A stretch of 64,000 nt of DNA from Candidatus Latescibacterota bacterium (GCA_022826515.1 JAJDUT010000041.1:5408-69407), one strand, 5' to 3'. Numbered from the stretch's first letter, positions 45,145 through 55,502 are shown. Numbers and translations: made by a program. The notes: a model not told the origin generated them from the letters alone.

Positions 45145-45530
45145 ACGAGCAGTAAGCGATACCCCCACAACGCCAGCACGAGAGCCAGCACGCCTCCAGC
45201 GAGGCCCTTGCGGAAAAACGGGGGCAGCGCCAGCCAAGCGCGGCCGAACCGACTCGGAAAACACGCTAGGCCGAGGGCTAATGGAACGAGGAAAAATGCG
45301 AAGGGATGGTAGTGCCAAGCGCCGGCGAGGTTGCCTTGGGCAAGGGCGATGCAGGCACGCCCCATACCGCAGCCTGGGCAGGGTAGCTGGGTGAGGAAGT
45401 GGAAGGGACACAGGGTCGGCCACGTCTCGGCGAGCACTGGGCCAAACCACGCCGCGAATGCCGCGACGAGCGCCAACCCAACGAGGAAAATTCTCGCGAG
45501 ATGAACGGAACTAACTGTCGGCGCTTTCAC
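45141..45530 (-). CDS. DUF2752 membrane protein
   Basis: 129 residues with about three hydrophobic helices and the family signature CPFHFLTQLPCPGCGMGRA, in which clustered cysteines may bind metal or haem. Function unknown. Its start overlaps the DUF4234 gene by 20 bases, so the two are probably co-transcribed. Confidence 0.88.
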   Translation of the reverse strand: MKAPTVSSVHLARIFLVGLALVAAFAAWFGPVLAETWPTLCPFHFLTQLPCPGCGMGRACIALAQGNLAGAWHYHPFAFFLVPLALGLACFPSRFGRAWLALPPFFRKGLAGGVLALVLALWGYRLLLV

Positions 45531-45894
45531 CGTAGAACTTGTTGACTTCCCACTGCTGAATAGCAGTAGCGGCCAAGCCGAGGGAAAAAATAGAAACCAA
45601 GACGCATATCAACGCTAGGTCTTTGTTTTCGCGCAGACTATTGTTCTCCTGAATCTCGTTGATGCCCTTCGCCATCTTGTATTCGTAGTAAAGCTCAAAT
45701 ATGCTGCACGTCAGGATATAGAGTACGAGCCAAAGCCAGAAGTTGTACTCCTCCCGCCCCAGCCACGCATTGAGCGTTTCCATCTGTTTGTATTGCCAGT
45801 AGAAATAGTAAATCCCACACGTCAGAATGCTGACGATTATTCCCAAGACAATGCTTCTCACGCCGTCGTACTCAGGATATGGGTAGCTCTGCAT
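45511..45894 (-). CDS. DUF4234 membrane protein
   Basis: 127 residues with the DUF4234 start VLGIIVSILTCGIYYFYWQYKQ and two further hydrophobic segments. It is a small integral membrane protein of unknown function. It overlaps the DUF2752 gene. Confidence 0.85.
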   Translation of the reverse strand: MQSYPYPEYDGVRSIVLGIIVSILTCGIYYFYWQYKQMETLNAWLGREEYNFWLWLVLYILTCSIFELYYEYKMAKGINEIQENNSLRENKDLALICVLVSIFSLGLAATAIQQWEVNKFYGESADS

Positions 45895-45963
45895 AATTGG
45901 ACCTCCGGTTTATGGTACCTGCGTCCGCAAATATAGCCGCCACGCGCCACGCGGCAACCGTCC

Positions 45964-47562
45964 CTAGCCCCCCTCCTCAACGCTCATATACGTATCAATC
46001 GGCAAGTCGACCAGCCGTTGCAACACCCCACTCGGCCAATAGATGTGCAGCGAATCCGCCCGGCCCACCGCACCCAAGCCAAAATGCACGCGCCGGTCGC
46101 CACTGCCCAAAAAGCTCTCGCCGCACAGCACGTCCCGCCGCTGCCTTTGGCCTCCACTCCACAATACGACCCTCGCACCGATGGCCTCGCGGTTTTTTCC
46201 TGCGCCCACAAGACACAGGCCGAGCCAATGGTGATCAGCGGCCGTCTGATTGTGCAACAGGGAGGGCCGACCGTTGAGATTGGTAACGAACAGATCCACG
46301 CGGCCATCGTCGTCAAAATCCCCGGCCACCGCGCCGCGACTGACCGCCCAATCCTCGCCTAGTTCGACGGGGCTAAAATGGCCGGCGTCATTGGCGAGCA
46401 AGTGATTGGCTTGCGCGTAGGTCGCGCCGCTGCCCGGGCGTTCGATCTGCGGATACACGTGCCCGTTGGCCACGAACAAGTCTTGGTCGGCGTCGTTGTC
46501 AAAATCGAGAAAGACCGCGCCAAACCCCACGAAAGGCAGGCTGATGCGGCCCAAGCCCGCGGCAAAGCTCACGTCCGCAAACGTACCGCCGCCTGTGTTG
46601 CGATAGAGCGTATTGTAGTCGTCCTCAAAGTTGGTGACCAGCAAATCGCCGTCGCCATCGTTGTCGTAATCGCCCCAAGCCGCGCCCATGCCAGCCTGCG
46701 CTAAGCCCGTTTCCCCCAGCGCGGCATTGGCCTGTAACCCCACTTCGGCAAAGGTGCCAGCCCCATCATTGCGGTAGAGGAAATTGGGCGTCGAGTCGTT
46801 GGCGACGTACAGATCCAAATCCCCGTCGTCGTCGCTGTCGATGAACAGCACGGCAAACCCATAGCCCGGATCGTGCTGACCGAGGCCGCTAGCCTCCGTC
46901 ACCTCGGCAAAGGTACCGTCGCCATCGTTGCGGTAGAGCGCGTCCGGCAACGCGGGCAAGCCCAGCGGGCCGATGAATACGTCCCGGCCCTTCCACTGCG
47001 TGCCCAAGGGCCGCACCGCGGTCGAATCAAAATCCGCGTAATTGGCCACGTACAAATCCAAATCACCATCCAAGTCCGCGTCGCCCATGGCCGCGCCCGT
47101 ACTCCACACCGGTAGCGCCAACCCGGCGCGGGCCGTGGCATCGGCAAATTGCTCTAATCCGTCGTTGCGATAGAGGATGTTTTCTTGTAGGCAGGTGATG
47201 TACAGATCGGCATCGCCATCGGCATCGTAATCCGCGCTCAACGCGCCCATGCCCCAGCCGCGACCCGTGGCACCGGCCGCGACCGCTCGATCGACAAAGC
47301 CACGGCCACGGTCGTTGCGGTAGAGAGCATTGTCACCGCCCTCTCCGTTGACCCAATAGATGTCCAAATCGCCGTCGCCGTCCGCGTCGAGGAGCGCGGC
47401 CCCACCGCCTTTGGCTTCGACGATATAGCGCTTTTCCGCGCCGCCGCCGACGTGGGATTGCTCTATGCCCCAATCGCTGGCTTTGTCGATGAAGGGAAAC
47501 TCGTCAGTAGGCGCGCAGGCCGCCATGCACAGCAGCAGCCCACCCCACTTCAATCGCGCCAC
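45964..47562 (-). CDS. FG-GAP/VCBS-repeat lipoprotein with ASPIC/UnbV C-terminal domain
   Basis: 532 residues. The signal peptide ends in a lipobox (LLCMAAC), so the protein is likely lipid anchored. Many FG-GAP repeats follow, each with a calcium-binding DADGDGDLD-type loop. The C-terminal 80 residues (IGARVVLWSGGQRQRRDV, IYWPSGVLQRL) are the ASPIC/UnbV domain. Such proteins are abundant in Planctomycetes, Latescibacteria and related groups; their role is probably surface adhesion or carbohydrate binding. It lies 6 bases after the RND gene. Confidence 0.92.
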   Translation of the reverse strand: MARLKWGGLLLCMAACAPTDEFPFIDKASDWGIEQSHVGGGAEKRYIVEAKGGGAALLDADGDGDLDIYWVNGEGGDNALYRNDRGRGFVDRAVAAGATGRGWGMGALSADYDADGDADLYITCLQENILYRNDGLEQFADATARAGLALPVWSTGAAMGDADLDGDLDLYVANYADFDSTAVRPLGTQWKGRDVFIGPLGLPALPDALYRNDGDGTFAEVTEASGLGQHDPGYGFAVLFIDSDDDGDLDLYVANDSTPNFLYRNDGAGTFAEVGLQANAALGETGLAQAGMGAAWGDYDNDGDGDLLVTNFEDDYNTLYRNTGGGTFADVSFAAGLGRISLPFVGFGAVFLDFDNDADQDLFVANGHVYPQIERPGSGATYAQANHLLANDAGHFSPVELGEDWAVSRGAVAGDFDDDGRVDLFVTNLNGRPSLLHNQTAADHHWLGLCLVGAGKNREAIGARVVLWSGGQRQRRDVLCGESFLGSGDRRVHFGLGAVGRADSLHIYWPSGVLQRLVDLPIDTYMSVEEGG

Positions 47563-47568
47563 AACCCT

Positions 47569-50500
47569 TCAAGACCCGGTAACCGGCGCGACCTCGGCGG
47601 GTTTCTCCACAACCAACCGACCCCAAAACTCTTGGACTCCCACCAGCAGGCGCATTCCTATCGGGACGCCGAGCAAAATGATGAAGGTGGCAAACAGGAT
47701 GCCAAAGCCCAGACTGACGGCCATTGGGATCAAAAACTGCGCTTGGAGGCTCTTTTCGAGGATCATCGGCAGCAGGCCAAAAAAGGTCGTCAGCGAGGTC
47801 AGCAGGATCGGGCGGAAGCGCGCGGCCCCGGCTGAGACTAGGGCTTCCTCGTGCGACGACCCCTCGCGCCGCATCTGGTTGTAGAAGGTCAACAGCACTA
47901 GCGAATCGTTGACCACCACGCCCGACAGCGCGACGATGCCAAACAGGCTCAAAAGCGCCAAGTCTATTCCCATCAGCAGATGCCCCCAAACCGCGCCAAT
48001 GATGCCAAAGGGAATTGCGCTCATGACGACAAGGGGCTGAGTGTACGATTTGAATGGCACGGCCAGCAGCACGTAGATAGCGGCCAGCGCGATGACGAAA
48101 TTGAACAGCAGGCTCTGTAGCGAATCATTCCGCTCCTTCTGCTCGCCACCGAAGCTGTAACGCAGACCGGGATAGTCCTGGACCAGCGTAGGCAAGAAAA
48201 ACGCTTCAAGATCGCGGTTGATTTCGTCGGCATTGGCAATTTGGTCATCTACCGAGGCACTCACCCGCACGACGCGCTGGCCGTCGGTGCGCTGGATAGA
48301 GGCATAGGCGTGGCCGATGGTGACGGTGGCGACCTCGGCAAAGGGCACCTCGGCACCCGATGGCGTGCGTACTCGCATCGAGCGCACGTCGCCTAAGTTG
48401 CGGCGCTCATCTTTGGGGTAGCGCACCATCACCCGCACGTCGTCCGAGCCGCGTGGAAATCTCAGCGCTTGGTCGCCGTAGAAGCCCTGGCGCACTTGGC
48501 GGGCTAGATCGGCGAGCGTCAGGCCGAGGGTGCGGGCTTGGGGCTTGAGCTGGAGTTTCATCTCCAGCTTGCCCTCCTGAAAGCTGTCTTGGATATCGCC
48601 GGTGCCGGCGTACTCGGCGATTTTGCCCTTGAGGCGATCGACGGCCAACAAGAGCTGGTCGAAATTGTCCGAGGCCAGCTCAACCTCGATGGGATTGCCA
48701 GCGGAAAACAGCGACGAGGAAAAAATAATGGATTCGGGGCCGGGTACCTCACCAACCAGTTGGCGCAGCCGCGCCTCGATCTCCGCGCTGTCGAGATCGC
48801 GCTCCTCGGAAGGTAACAGTTCGATGGTAACTTCGGCTAGATGCCCCTGGCCGCCAGCACTTGGGGTGCTTGCAAAGGAAGAACGCCGAGCCGAGGGTTG
48901 GTCGCCGATGTAAGTGAAAAAATTGCGGTAGATTGAATCCCCGCCCTCGCGCTCGGCGTCGATCTGGTCGCGCAGGACGATGGCCTTTTCTTCGATATGT
49001 CGCACGACCTTGGCGGTTTGGGTCGCCGTGGTACTCTGGGGCATGTTGACCGATATCGTCACCCAATCGGCCCCGATCTCGGGCATAAACACGAACTTGA
49101 TATGACCGCCAGCGACCAGCCCGCCGGTACACAGCATGAGCGATAAGGCCAAGGCGGTACTAGAAATCGGATGGGCCAACGCCAAGCGCAGCGTGGGTTT
49201 ATAGGCGTTGCGGATGACGTACTGGAGGCCGCGGTCAAAGACGACGACGCCCCGGGCGTGCCAATCGAGGGGGCGGATGAAAATTCGGCGAAACAAGCGG
49301 CTGATTGGCCCGTCCCCTTTAGAAGACAGGTGCGCCGGCAGAATGAACAGGCTCTCAATCAGCGACAGCAGCAGCACGGAGATGACGATCACCGGGATGA
49401 CCGACATGAACTTACCCATCATGCCCTCGACGAAAAACAGCGGCATAAAGGCCGCAATCGAGGTCATAATCGAAAACACGACCGGCGTGCCCACTTCGAG
49501 CGCCCCGTCAATGGCGGCGCGGCCAAAGGATTTTCCCTTTATGCGGTGGGAAAAGATGTTTTCGCCGACGATGATCGCGTCATCGACGACGATGCCCAAG
49601 GCCACGATAAAGGCAAATAGCGAAAGCATGTTGATCGAGGCGTCAAAAGGCTGCATCAACACGAAGGCCCCCAAAAAGCTGATGGGGATGCCCATCATCA
49701 CCCAGAAGGCCAAGCGCAGGTCGAGGAAGAAGCTCAGACAGATGAAGACCAGCACCAGCCCGAGTTGGGCGTTGCGGATCAGCAAATCGATGCGGCTGCG
49801 CAGGATGCGCGCGTCGTCGCGCACGTAGCCAATATCGATCCCCGCCGGCAGGGTTGAGCGTTTGTCCTCGACGTACTGGTGGACATAATCGGAGATATCG
49901 AGGGCGTTCTGGTCGCCAATGCGATAGACCTGCACCACGGCCGCGGGCTGGCCGTTGAAGCGCGAGACGAGATCGGTATCCTCAAAGCCATCGACGACCG
50001 TGGCCACGTCTTTGAGCTTGAGGGCCGTGCCGTCGGGACGGGTGAGCACGACGACCTCTTCGTATTCGCGCCCCACGCGCATCAGCCCCTGCGTGCGGAG
50101 CAAGATCGCGCCATCCTCGCTCTCGACGCTGCCGGCGGGCAGGTCAATGCTCGTGCGGCGGACCGCATCGGCAACCTGCGCGAAGGTCAGGCCGTAGCGC
50201 CGCAGGGCCTCTTCGGAGACTTCGATGGCAATTTCATCGACGCGCACGCCCTTGAGCTCGACCTGCGAAATGACGCCGCTGCTGCGCAGGTCGTCGCGCA
50301 CTCGTTCGGCCGCGACTTTGAGGGCTTTTTCCTCGACATCGCCGTAGAGCACCACGTCGATGGCTTGATTGCGGCGGGTTAGCTCCTTGATAACCGGCTC
50401 TTCGACCTCAGTCGGAAAGGTGTCGATGCGGTCGATTTCGTTTTTGATGTCGTCGAGGAGTTTGTCCATGTCGGCACCGCGCTCTAGCTCGACGCTGACT

Positions 50501-50772
50501 GAACCCATACCCTCAGCAGCCGTAGAGCGCACGCGGCGCACCCCCTCTAGGCCGCGCACCCGTTCCTCAATGCGCTTGCAGACAGCGTCTTCGACCTCGG
50601 CCGGTGTCGCGCCCAAGTAGGGCACCTGGATTTGCACCTGATCGAGCGACATCTCGGGGAAGGTTTCTTTTTTGGTCTGCATCATGGCAAACAGACCGCT
50701 CAACATGATGAAGCCCATCAGCAGATTGGCGGCGACGTGATTCTTCGCCATCCAAGATACAGGCGCTTTCAC
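47569..50772 (-). CDS. RND-family efflux transporter permease
   Basis: 1067 residues with the AcrB/MMPL architecture: TM1, a large periplasmic loop, six helices including ALGIVVDDAIIVGENIFSH (the TM4 Asp pair used in proton relay), a second loop and the last helices. It expels small compounds by proton antiport through the adaptor and outer-membrane factor encoded just upstream, with which it shares an ATGA overlap. Divergent substrate pockets prevent naming the drug class. Confidence 0.94.
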   Translation of the reverse strand: MKAPVSWMAKNHVAANLLMGFIMLSGLFAMMQTKKETFPEMSLDQVQIQVPYLGATPAEVEDAVCKRIEERVRGLEGVRRVRSTAAEGMGSVSVELERGADMDKLLDDIKNEIDRIDTFPTEVEEPVIKELTRRNQAIDVVLYGDVEEKALKVAAERVRDDLRSSGVISQVELKGVRVDEIAIEVSEEALRRYGLTFAQVADAVRRTSIDLPAGSVESEDGAILLRTQGLMRVGREYEEVVVLTRPDGTALKLKDVATVVDGFEDTDLVSRFNGQPAAVVQVYRIGDQNALDISDYVHQYVEDKRSTLPAGIDIGYVRDDARILRSRIDLLIRNAQLGLVLVFICLSFFLDLRLAFWVMMGIPISFLGAFVLMQPFDASINMLSLFAFIVALGIVVDDAIIVGENIFSHRIKGKSFGRAAIDGALEVGTPVVFSIMTSIAAFMPLFFVEGMMGKFMSVIPVIVISVLLLSLIESLFILPAHLSSKGDGPISRLFRRIFIRPLDWHARGVVVFDRGLQYVIRNAYKPTLRLALAHPISSTALALSLMLCTGGLVAGGHIKFVFMPEIGADWVTISVNMPQSTTATQTAKVVRHIEEKAIVLRDQIDAEREGGDSIYRNFFTYIGDQPSARRSSFASTPSAGGQGHLAEVTIELLPSEERDLDSAEIEARLRQLVGEVPGPESIIFSSSLFSAGNPIEVELASDNFDQLLLAVDRLKGKIAEYAGTGDIQDSFQEGKLEMKLQLKPQARTLGLTLADLARQVRQGFYGDQALRFPRGSDDVRVMVRYPKDERRNLGDVRSMRVRTPSGAEVPFAEVATVTIGHAYASIQRTDGQRVVRVSASVDDQIANADEINRDLEAFFLPTLVQDYPGLRYSFGGEQKERNDSLQSLLFNFVIALAAIYVLLAVPFKSYTQPLVVMSAIPFGIIGAVWGHLLMGIDLALLSLFGIVALSGVVVNDSLVLLTFYNQMRREGSSHEEALVSAGAARFRPILLTSLTTFFGLLPMILEKSLQAQFLIPMAVSLGFGILFATFIILLGVPIGMRLLVGVQEFWGRLVVEKPAEVAPVTGS

Positions 50773-52016
50773 AGTTGACCTCCTGCGTTGCCGTCCGCGA
50801 GACGCACCTGCATCCCATCGGTAACGCCGCTGAGCTGCGAGACGATGATCCGCTCTTCCGGAGGCATGTCGATATAAGCGAGCACTTCATCCTCAAGGGA
50901 GCGCACCACTTGCACTGGGCGGATGCTGAGGACGCCGTCGCGGCCCACCGTCCACACGCGGTCGCCCTGGCGCAAAGCCACGCGGGGCAGGACGCGGACG
51001 CCATCGACCATGCGGCCGGCGATGGCCACCTCGACGAACATCCCCACCGTCAGCGGCGGGATCCCGTCGGCAATGCCGCCGTAGGGCGCTTCGACTTCTA
51101 CTACTAAGCGGACCATACGGCTCTGCGGGTCGAGCTCACCTTCGGTGCGAACTACGCGCCCGCTCCACTGGTGGCGGCGACCGGCAAAAGCGCCGCTGAT
51201 TTCGGCGCTAGCCCCCTCTCGGCTAAAAGCAAAAGCGCGGGAGCCGCCCTCGGCGTTGAGATCATAAATGGCCCCGGCGTTAGCAGTACTGGCCTCAGCG
51301 ACGTCGATGGGCAACGGCAAGGTGAACCACCCGAGGTCTTCGTCGGGGACGGGGACGACGATCTCGGCCTTTTCGATGCTGTATAGTTGGGCGATGGATT
51401 GGCCGACGTTGAGGTGCTGGCCGACATCGACGCGGGCGGTGCGCACCCGGCCGACAAACGGCGCGTACACATTGGTGCGGTCAAGGCGCAGCCGCGCTTC
51501 GGCGAGCCGCGCTTCCGCTCCTTGGAGACTGGCTTCGGCCGCGCGTAGCTGGGGTTTGCGCAGCACCAAGTCGGTGGGGGCTTCTTCGGCGTGGAGCCGC
51601 TCCCACTCCTCCTCGGCGATGGCGGCTTCCTCCCGAGCCAAGTCGAGTTGGTAGCGCGCCTGCGCCACTTGGACCTCGGCCTGTTGGACGACGAGTTCGT
51701 AATCGCGTGGATCAATCCGAAACAGCAGCGCGCCCTTGGCAAAGGTCCCGCCAGGCTTGAAATCGGCGTCCTTCCACACCACAATACCCGACACCTGCGG
51801 CACGAGGTCAATCTGGGCGTCGGGGCGCACTGTACCCTGCCCCTCAACCACGACTTGGACCTGTTGCAGCGGGGCAGCGACGGCTTCGACGAGCGGACCG
51901 GCATAGGAGCGGGAGACGCGCTGGGGCGGCTCCCGCATGGAGGCCAGCAGTCGGAAGGCCCCAAAGCCGAGGGCGAGAATGAGAATCGGCAAAACTATTT
52001 TGAAGACGCGTATCAT
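50769..52016 (-). CDS. RND efflux periplasmic adaptor (membrane fusion protein)
   Basis: 415 residues with an N-terminal membrane anchor (VLPILILALGFGAFRLL), a split lipoyl domain (VEGQGTVRPDAQIDLVPQ and VYAPFVGRVRTARVDVGQ), a long helical hairpin and beta-barrel domains. It bridges the RND pump and the outer-membrane factor. Both ends overlap neighbours (ATGA). Confidence 0.93.
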   Translation of the reverse strand: MIRVFKIVLPILILALGFGAFRLLASMREPPQRVSRSYAGPLVEAVAAPLQQVQVVVEGQGTVRPDAQIDLVPQVSGIVVWKDADFKPGGTFAKGALLFRIDPRDYELVVQQAEVQVAQARYQLDLAREEAAIAEEEWERLHAEEAPTDLVLRKPQLRAAEASLQGAEARLAEARLRLDRTNVYAPFVGRVRTARVDVGQHLNVGQSIAQLYSIEKAEIVVPVPDEDLGWFTLPLPIDVAEASTANAGAIYDLNAEGGSRAFAFSREGASAEISGAFAGRRHQWSGRVVRTEGELDPQSRMVRLVVEVEAPYGGIADGIPPLTVGMFVEVAIAGRMVDGVRVLPRVALRQGDRVWTVGRDGVLSIRPVQVVRSLEDEVLAYIDMPPEERIIVSQLSGVTDGMQVRLADGNAGGQL

Positions 52017-53455
52017 TGAGGAATCTCCGCGTGCGGCTCGACTGAGCTCGCCGAAGTCTGAGAGGCAAGGGTAAAGCCGCCGCCAAGGGCTAGGTGCAAG
52101 TCAATGCGCGTATCGAGGCGCTGGCGACGGACAGCGAGCAGGCGGCTCTCGGCGTCAAAGGCCCGGCGCTGCGACTCTAGCAGGGCGATGAGATCGGCGA
52201 GCCCTCTAGCGTAGCGATCTTCAGCTAGGGCGCGCGCCGCGACGGCTTCTTCCGCAGCCGTGGTTAGTGCTCGTTCTTGGTCGGCGAGCAAGCCTTCGGC
52301 GTTCAGTGCCGCCTCCACCTCGCCGTATGCTCTAAGGGCACTTTGCGCGTAGGTAAAGAGAGCTTGCTCGGCTGCGGAAGCGGCCTGATCGACGCCAGCG
52401 CGCAGGCGACCCCCTTGCAGCAGTGGCTGCGCGATATTGCCCACGAGATTCCACACCGAAAAATCGCCGTCGAGCAAGTCGCTCAATGCGCTCGACGAGC
52501 GGCCCGTAGAGGCCGTCAGGCTGATGCGGGGCAACAGGGCGCGCCGGGCTTGGGCCAACCGACGGTCGGCCGCGGCGAGGCGGCGTTCAGCGGCCACGAG
52601 GTCGGGCCGTCGGCTCACGAGTTGGGCGGGCAAGCCGGCTGGAACTGGGCCGCCGACCGCCGGCAACTCTTCCCCGACCTCGATCCGGGCGCTGGGATAG
52701 CGGCCCAAGATCAATTCGAGCTGGCGCAGGGCAGCGTCCCGTTGCTGGCGGCGTTGGGCGAGGGTCGCTTCGGCCGCGGCCAAGCTCGACCGGCCCAAAC
52801 GCACGTCGAGCGACGAGCGCAAGCCGCGGCGATAGCGATCCTCTATCTGCTCGGCGGAGAGCCGGTAATTTGCAACGGTCGCGCGCGCCAACTCGACTTG
52901 GTGCCCCGCTTCGACCGCGGCGAAATAGGCCCGCGCTGTCTGCGCTGCCAGCGAGAGGTGCGCCGCGCGGAAATCAGCGGCCGCGGCGTCGGCGTCGGCG
53001 AGCGCCGCTTGAGCACCAGCGCGCAAGCGACCCCACAGGTCAGCTTCCCAACTCGCAGTCAAATCGACGCCAAAGGACGTGCTCTCGGAGGTCAAGACCT
53101 GATCCGGGTCTCTACCCGGAATGGGCAAGCCGACGAAATTCTGTTTGCGCTTCGAGCCGTTGCCATTGGCACTGAGTTGGGGCCACAGCGGCGCACCAGC
53201 TACCCGGGCTTGGGCTTGCGCTTGGGCCAGCCGCGCACCGGCGATCTTGAGATTGTAGTTGTACTCCAAGGCCAACGCCACCAGACTGTCGAGGCGCGCA
53301 GTCCCCATATCGCGCCACCATTGATCGACAACCGCATCCCCTGAGGCCTCCGCCGTCCATTGGTCCGGCTGAGCCAAATCGAGGGCCGGGTATTCGACTT
53401 TGGGGGCCGAAGCACAGGCGAGCAGAAACAGCACCGGGAGGCACAACAGCCTCAT
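52013..53455 (-). CDS. NodT/OprM-type outer-membrane efflux lipoprotein
   Basis: 480 residues from ATG 53455. A lipobox LLACAS places the lipidated Cys at residue 14. Two OEP repeats follow (DSLVALALEYNYNLKIAGARL and the RRPDLVAAERRLAAA region). It is the exit channel of the RND pump. The open frame extends far upstream, but the signal peptide and the ATGA overlap with the previous stop fix the start. Confidence 0.92.
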   Translation of the reverse strand: MRLLCLPVLFLLACASAPKVEYPALDLAQPDQWTAEASGDAVVDQWWRDMGTARLDSLVALALEYNYNLKIAGARLAQAQAQARVAGAPLWPQLSANGNGSKRKQNFVGLPIPGRDPDQVLTSESTSFGVDLTASWEADLWGRLRAGAQAALADADAAAADFRAAHLSLAAQTARAYFAAVEAGHQVELARATVANYRLSAEQIEDRYRRGLRSSLDVRLGRSSLAAAEATLAQRRQQRDAALRQLELILGRYPSARIEVGEELPAVGGPVPAGLPAQLVSRRPDLVAAERRLAAADRRLAQARRALLPRISLTASTGRSSSALSDLLDGDFSVWNLVGNIAQPLLQGGRLRAGVDQAASAAEQALFTYAQSALRAYGEVEAALNAEGLLADQERALTTAAEEAVAARALAEDRYARGLADLIALLESQRRAFDAESRLLAVRRQRLDTRIDLHLALGGGFTLASQTSASSVEPHAEIPQ

Positions 53456-54318
53456 GGCAATTCTCCGGGAGAAGCAGCAAAATCCGCGTACAGGGATTCT
53501 ATTTGTGTGGGACCGGGGTCTTGGTCTAGGACGAAGAACGCATGGTGCAGTTCCAAGCACTCGCCAGCCGCCAACTCTAAGTCGCCTTCTATCAGCAGGC
53601 CCGTACCCAGCAAGTTGGCGCGGGTAAACCAAGTGACCGGGTGGCGCGGGTTGCTAGGGTGATCCATGAGCGCGACAAAGCCGCCGCTTTTCCCGCGCGC
53701 CCCCACCCAACGAGCGCGCTGGTGCATGATGTTCGCGTGGCCCTGGCGTCCCTCGCTGCAATAGTGGTCGGCCTCGGCAAAGGAAGGCCCCATGCGCAAC
53801 ACCAGCCCCGAGTAGCGCGCCGCCCGCGAGGCCCCCATCACCAGCCGGTCGCCGGCTGGCTCAATGCGCGTGGATATCCGCAAGCAGTAGCCGCCCTCAG
53901 TGCTGTAAAAGCCAAAAGAGCGCGACTCCCGCGCCACGAGCTGATCGCGGCCGTCGAGCCAAGAAAGCGACTCAGTCACACCGTCCGCTGCCAAAGCCGT
54001 GAAGCCATCGTGCCGCTGCACGCCGTGGCTGTCGGCGACGTGTTCGTACTTCTTTGTTTCCGGCAAATACCAACGCCCGCCCCACAAGTTCGCATCGTTG
54101 ACGTGGACCCAGCCGAAGAACAGCCCCGTGTGCCAAGCGTGGTCAGGCGGACGGTACTCGGTCACGAGCTGACCGGAAAGCGTGTACAGCGGCGCAAAGC
54201 AGGGCTTGGGGGATTCGCCGCGAGGCAGTTCCTCGGTAGCGCGGTACAGGGCGAGCAGTTGATCGCCCGCGTGGATTTCAACGCCGAGGGCGTTTTCTCG
54301 CAATTCAAAAGCACACAT
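53452..54318 (-). CDS. DUF6807 (PmoA-like) family protein
   Basis: 288 residues from ATG 54318, which has GGAG eight bases upstream. PCFAPLYTLSGQLVTEYRPP, DHAWHTGLFFGWVHVN and HHAFFVLD are typical of DUF6807, often misnamed methane oxygenase PmoA and probably a carbohydrate-active or sugar-epimerase-like beta fold. It is joined to the efflux operon by an ATGA overlap, an unusual partner for an RND pump. Role unknown. Confidence 0.8.
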   Translation of the reverse strand: MCAFELRENALGVEIHAGDQLLALYRATEELPRGESPKPCFAPLYTLSGQLVTEYRPPDHAWHTGLFFGWVHVNDANLWGGRWYLPETKKYEHVADSHGVQRHDGFTALAADGVTESLSWLDGRDQLVARESRSFGFYSTEGGYCLRISTRIEPAGDRLVMGASRAARYSGLVLRMGPSFAEADHYCSEGRQGHANIMHQRARWVGARGKSGGFVALMDHPSNPRHPVTWFTRANLLGTGLLIEGDLELAAGECLELHHAFFVLDQDPGPTQIESLYADFAASPGELP

Positions 54319-54412
54319 AGTTATTTCTCCAATTCTCGCATTAGACAACCCCGAGCGGCGATTCATTCCCTTTCGGGTTCAAAGGCGCACGTAGCTATTT
54401 CTCCAATTCTCG
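54308..54412. repeat. Short direct repeat around the DUF6807 start
   Basis: About 33 bases at 54308-54340 recur with few changes at 54380-54412; both share TATTTCTCCAATTCTCGC. The right copy is the 3' end of the SDR gene, and the left copy carries the ribosome-binding site of the DUF6807 gene. It looks like a local duplication that copied a coding end to make a leader. Confidence 0.6.
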
Positions 54413-55330
54413 CTTGAACCACGCAATCGTTCGGCCCAGCCCTTCGTCCGGTCCCACGCAAGGCGTCCAGCCGAGCAGGGAGCGGGCCTTGGCAATGTCG
54501 GGCAGGCGCACCCGAGGGTCGTCCTGCGGCAGCTCGCCGAAGGCGATGCGGCTCTTGGATCCCGTCATGGCGATGATCTTGTGGGCCAAGTCCAGCATGG
54601 TGATTTCACTGGGGTTGCCGAGGTTTACTGGGGTCGTCACGTCGGACAGCATGAGCTTGTGGAGGCCGGCGATCAAGTCGCTGTAATGGCAGATGCTGCG
54701 CGTTTGCTGGCCGTCGCCATAGACGGTCAGATCGTCGCCCCTGAGGGCTTGGATGATAAAGTTGGGCACGGCACGGCCGTCGTCTTGGCGCATGCGCTCA
54801 CCGTACGTATTGAATATACGCGCAATGCGCACGTCCGTGCCGTGCATGCGGTGGTACGCCATAGTCATGGCCTCGGCAAAGCGCTTGGCCTCGTCGTACA
54901 CGCCGCGGATGCCAATGGGGTTGACGTTGCCGAGGTACTCCTCGGACTGGGGATGCACTAAGGGATCGCCATAGACTTCCGACGTGGAGGCCAGTAGGAA
55001 TTTGGCCTGCTTGGCCACGGCCAATCCCAAGGTCTTGTGCGTGCCCAACGCGCCGACCTTGAGGATGTTGATGCCCAATCGCTCGAAGTCGGCCGGGCTA
55101 GCGGGGCTGGCGAGGTGCAGGATAAAGTCGAGCGGACCATCTACGTGGATGTAGTTGGTGACATCGTATTGAATAAGCTGGAATCGCGAGTGGCCAAGCA
55201 GATGGGCAATATTCTCGGGCCGGCCCGTGAGAAAGTTGTCCATGCAGATGATTTCGCAGCCTTTTTCCAGCAGTAGATCGCTCAGATGCGACCCCAAGAA
55301 ACCCGCGCCGCCGGTAATCAGCACACGCAT
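54395..55330 (-). CDS. NAD-dependent SDR, UDP-glucuronate decarboxylase-like
   Basis: 311 residues from ATG 55330. NAD-binding GGAGFLGSH (7-15), STSEVYG with the catalytic Ser/Thr, and YDEAK with Y145 and K149. [17 protein letters not shown] and [17 protein letters not shown] are typical of UDP-xylose synthase (UXS); a dTDP-glucose dehydratase relative is less likely. It would make UDP-xylose for surface polysaccharide. Confidence 0.88.
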   Translation of the reverse strand: MRVLITGGAGFLGSHLSDLLLEKGCEIICMDNFLTGRPENIAHLLGHSRFQLIQYDVTNYIHVDGPLDFILHLASPASPADFERLGINILKVGALGTHKTLGLAVAKQAKFLLASTSEVYGDPLVHPQSEEYLGNVNPIGIRGVYDEAKRFAEAMTMAYHRMHGTDVRIARIFNTYGERMRQDDGRAVPNFIIQALRGDDLTVYGDGQQTRSICHYSDLIAGLHKLMLSDVTTPVNLGNPSEITMLDLAHKIIAMTGSKSRIAFGELPQDDPRVRLPDIAKARSLLGWTPCVGPDEGLGRTIAWFKRELEK

Positions 55331-55502
55331 CGTGTAGGCTCCTTCTTCGACAAGCTCAGATACCTTTCTCTGCTGGTGGTCCGGCAATCCGCCGCTCGCC
55401 CTACTCCTGAGTTAAACGGCACAAGAATGTATTGCCGTCCTAAGGAACTTTCAACCTCGACTCGGGGACGCCGACCTTAGAATGCTGGAAGACTAGTGCA
55501 TT

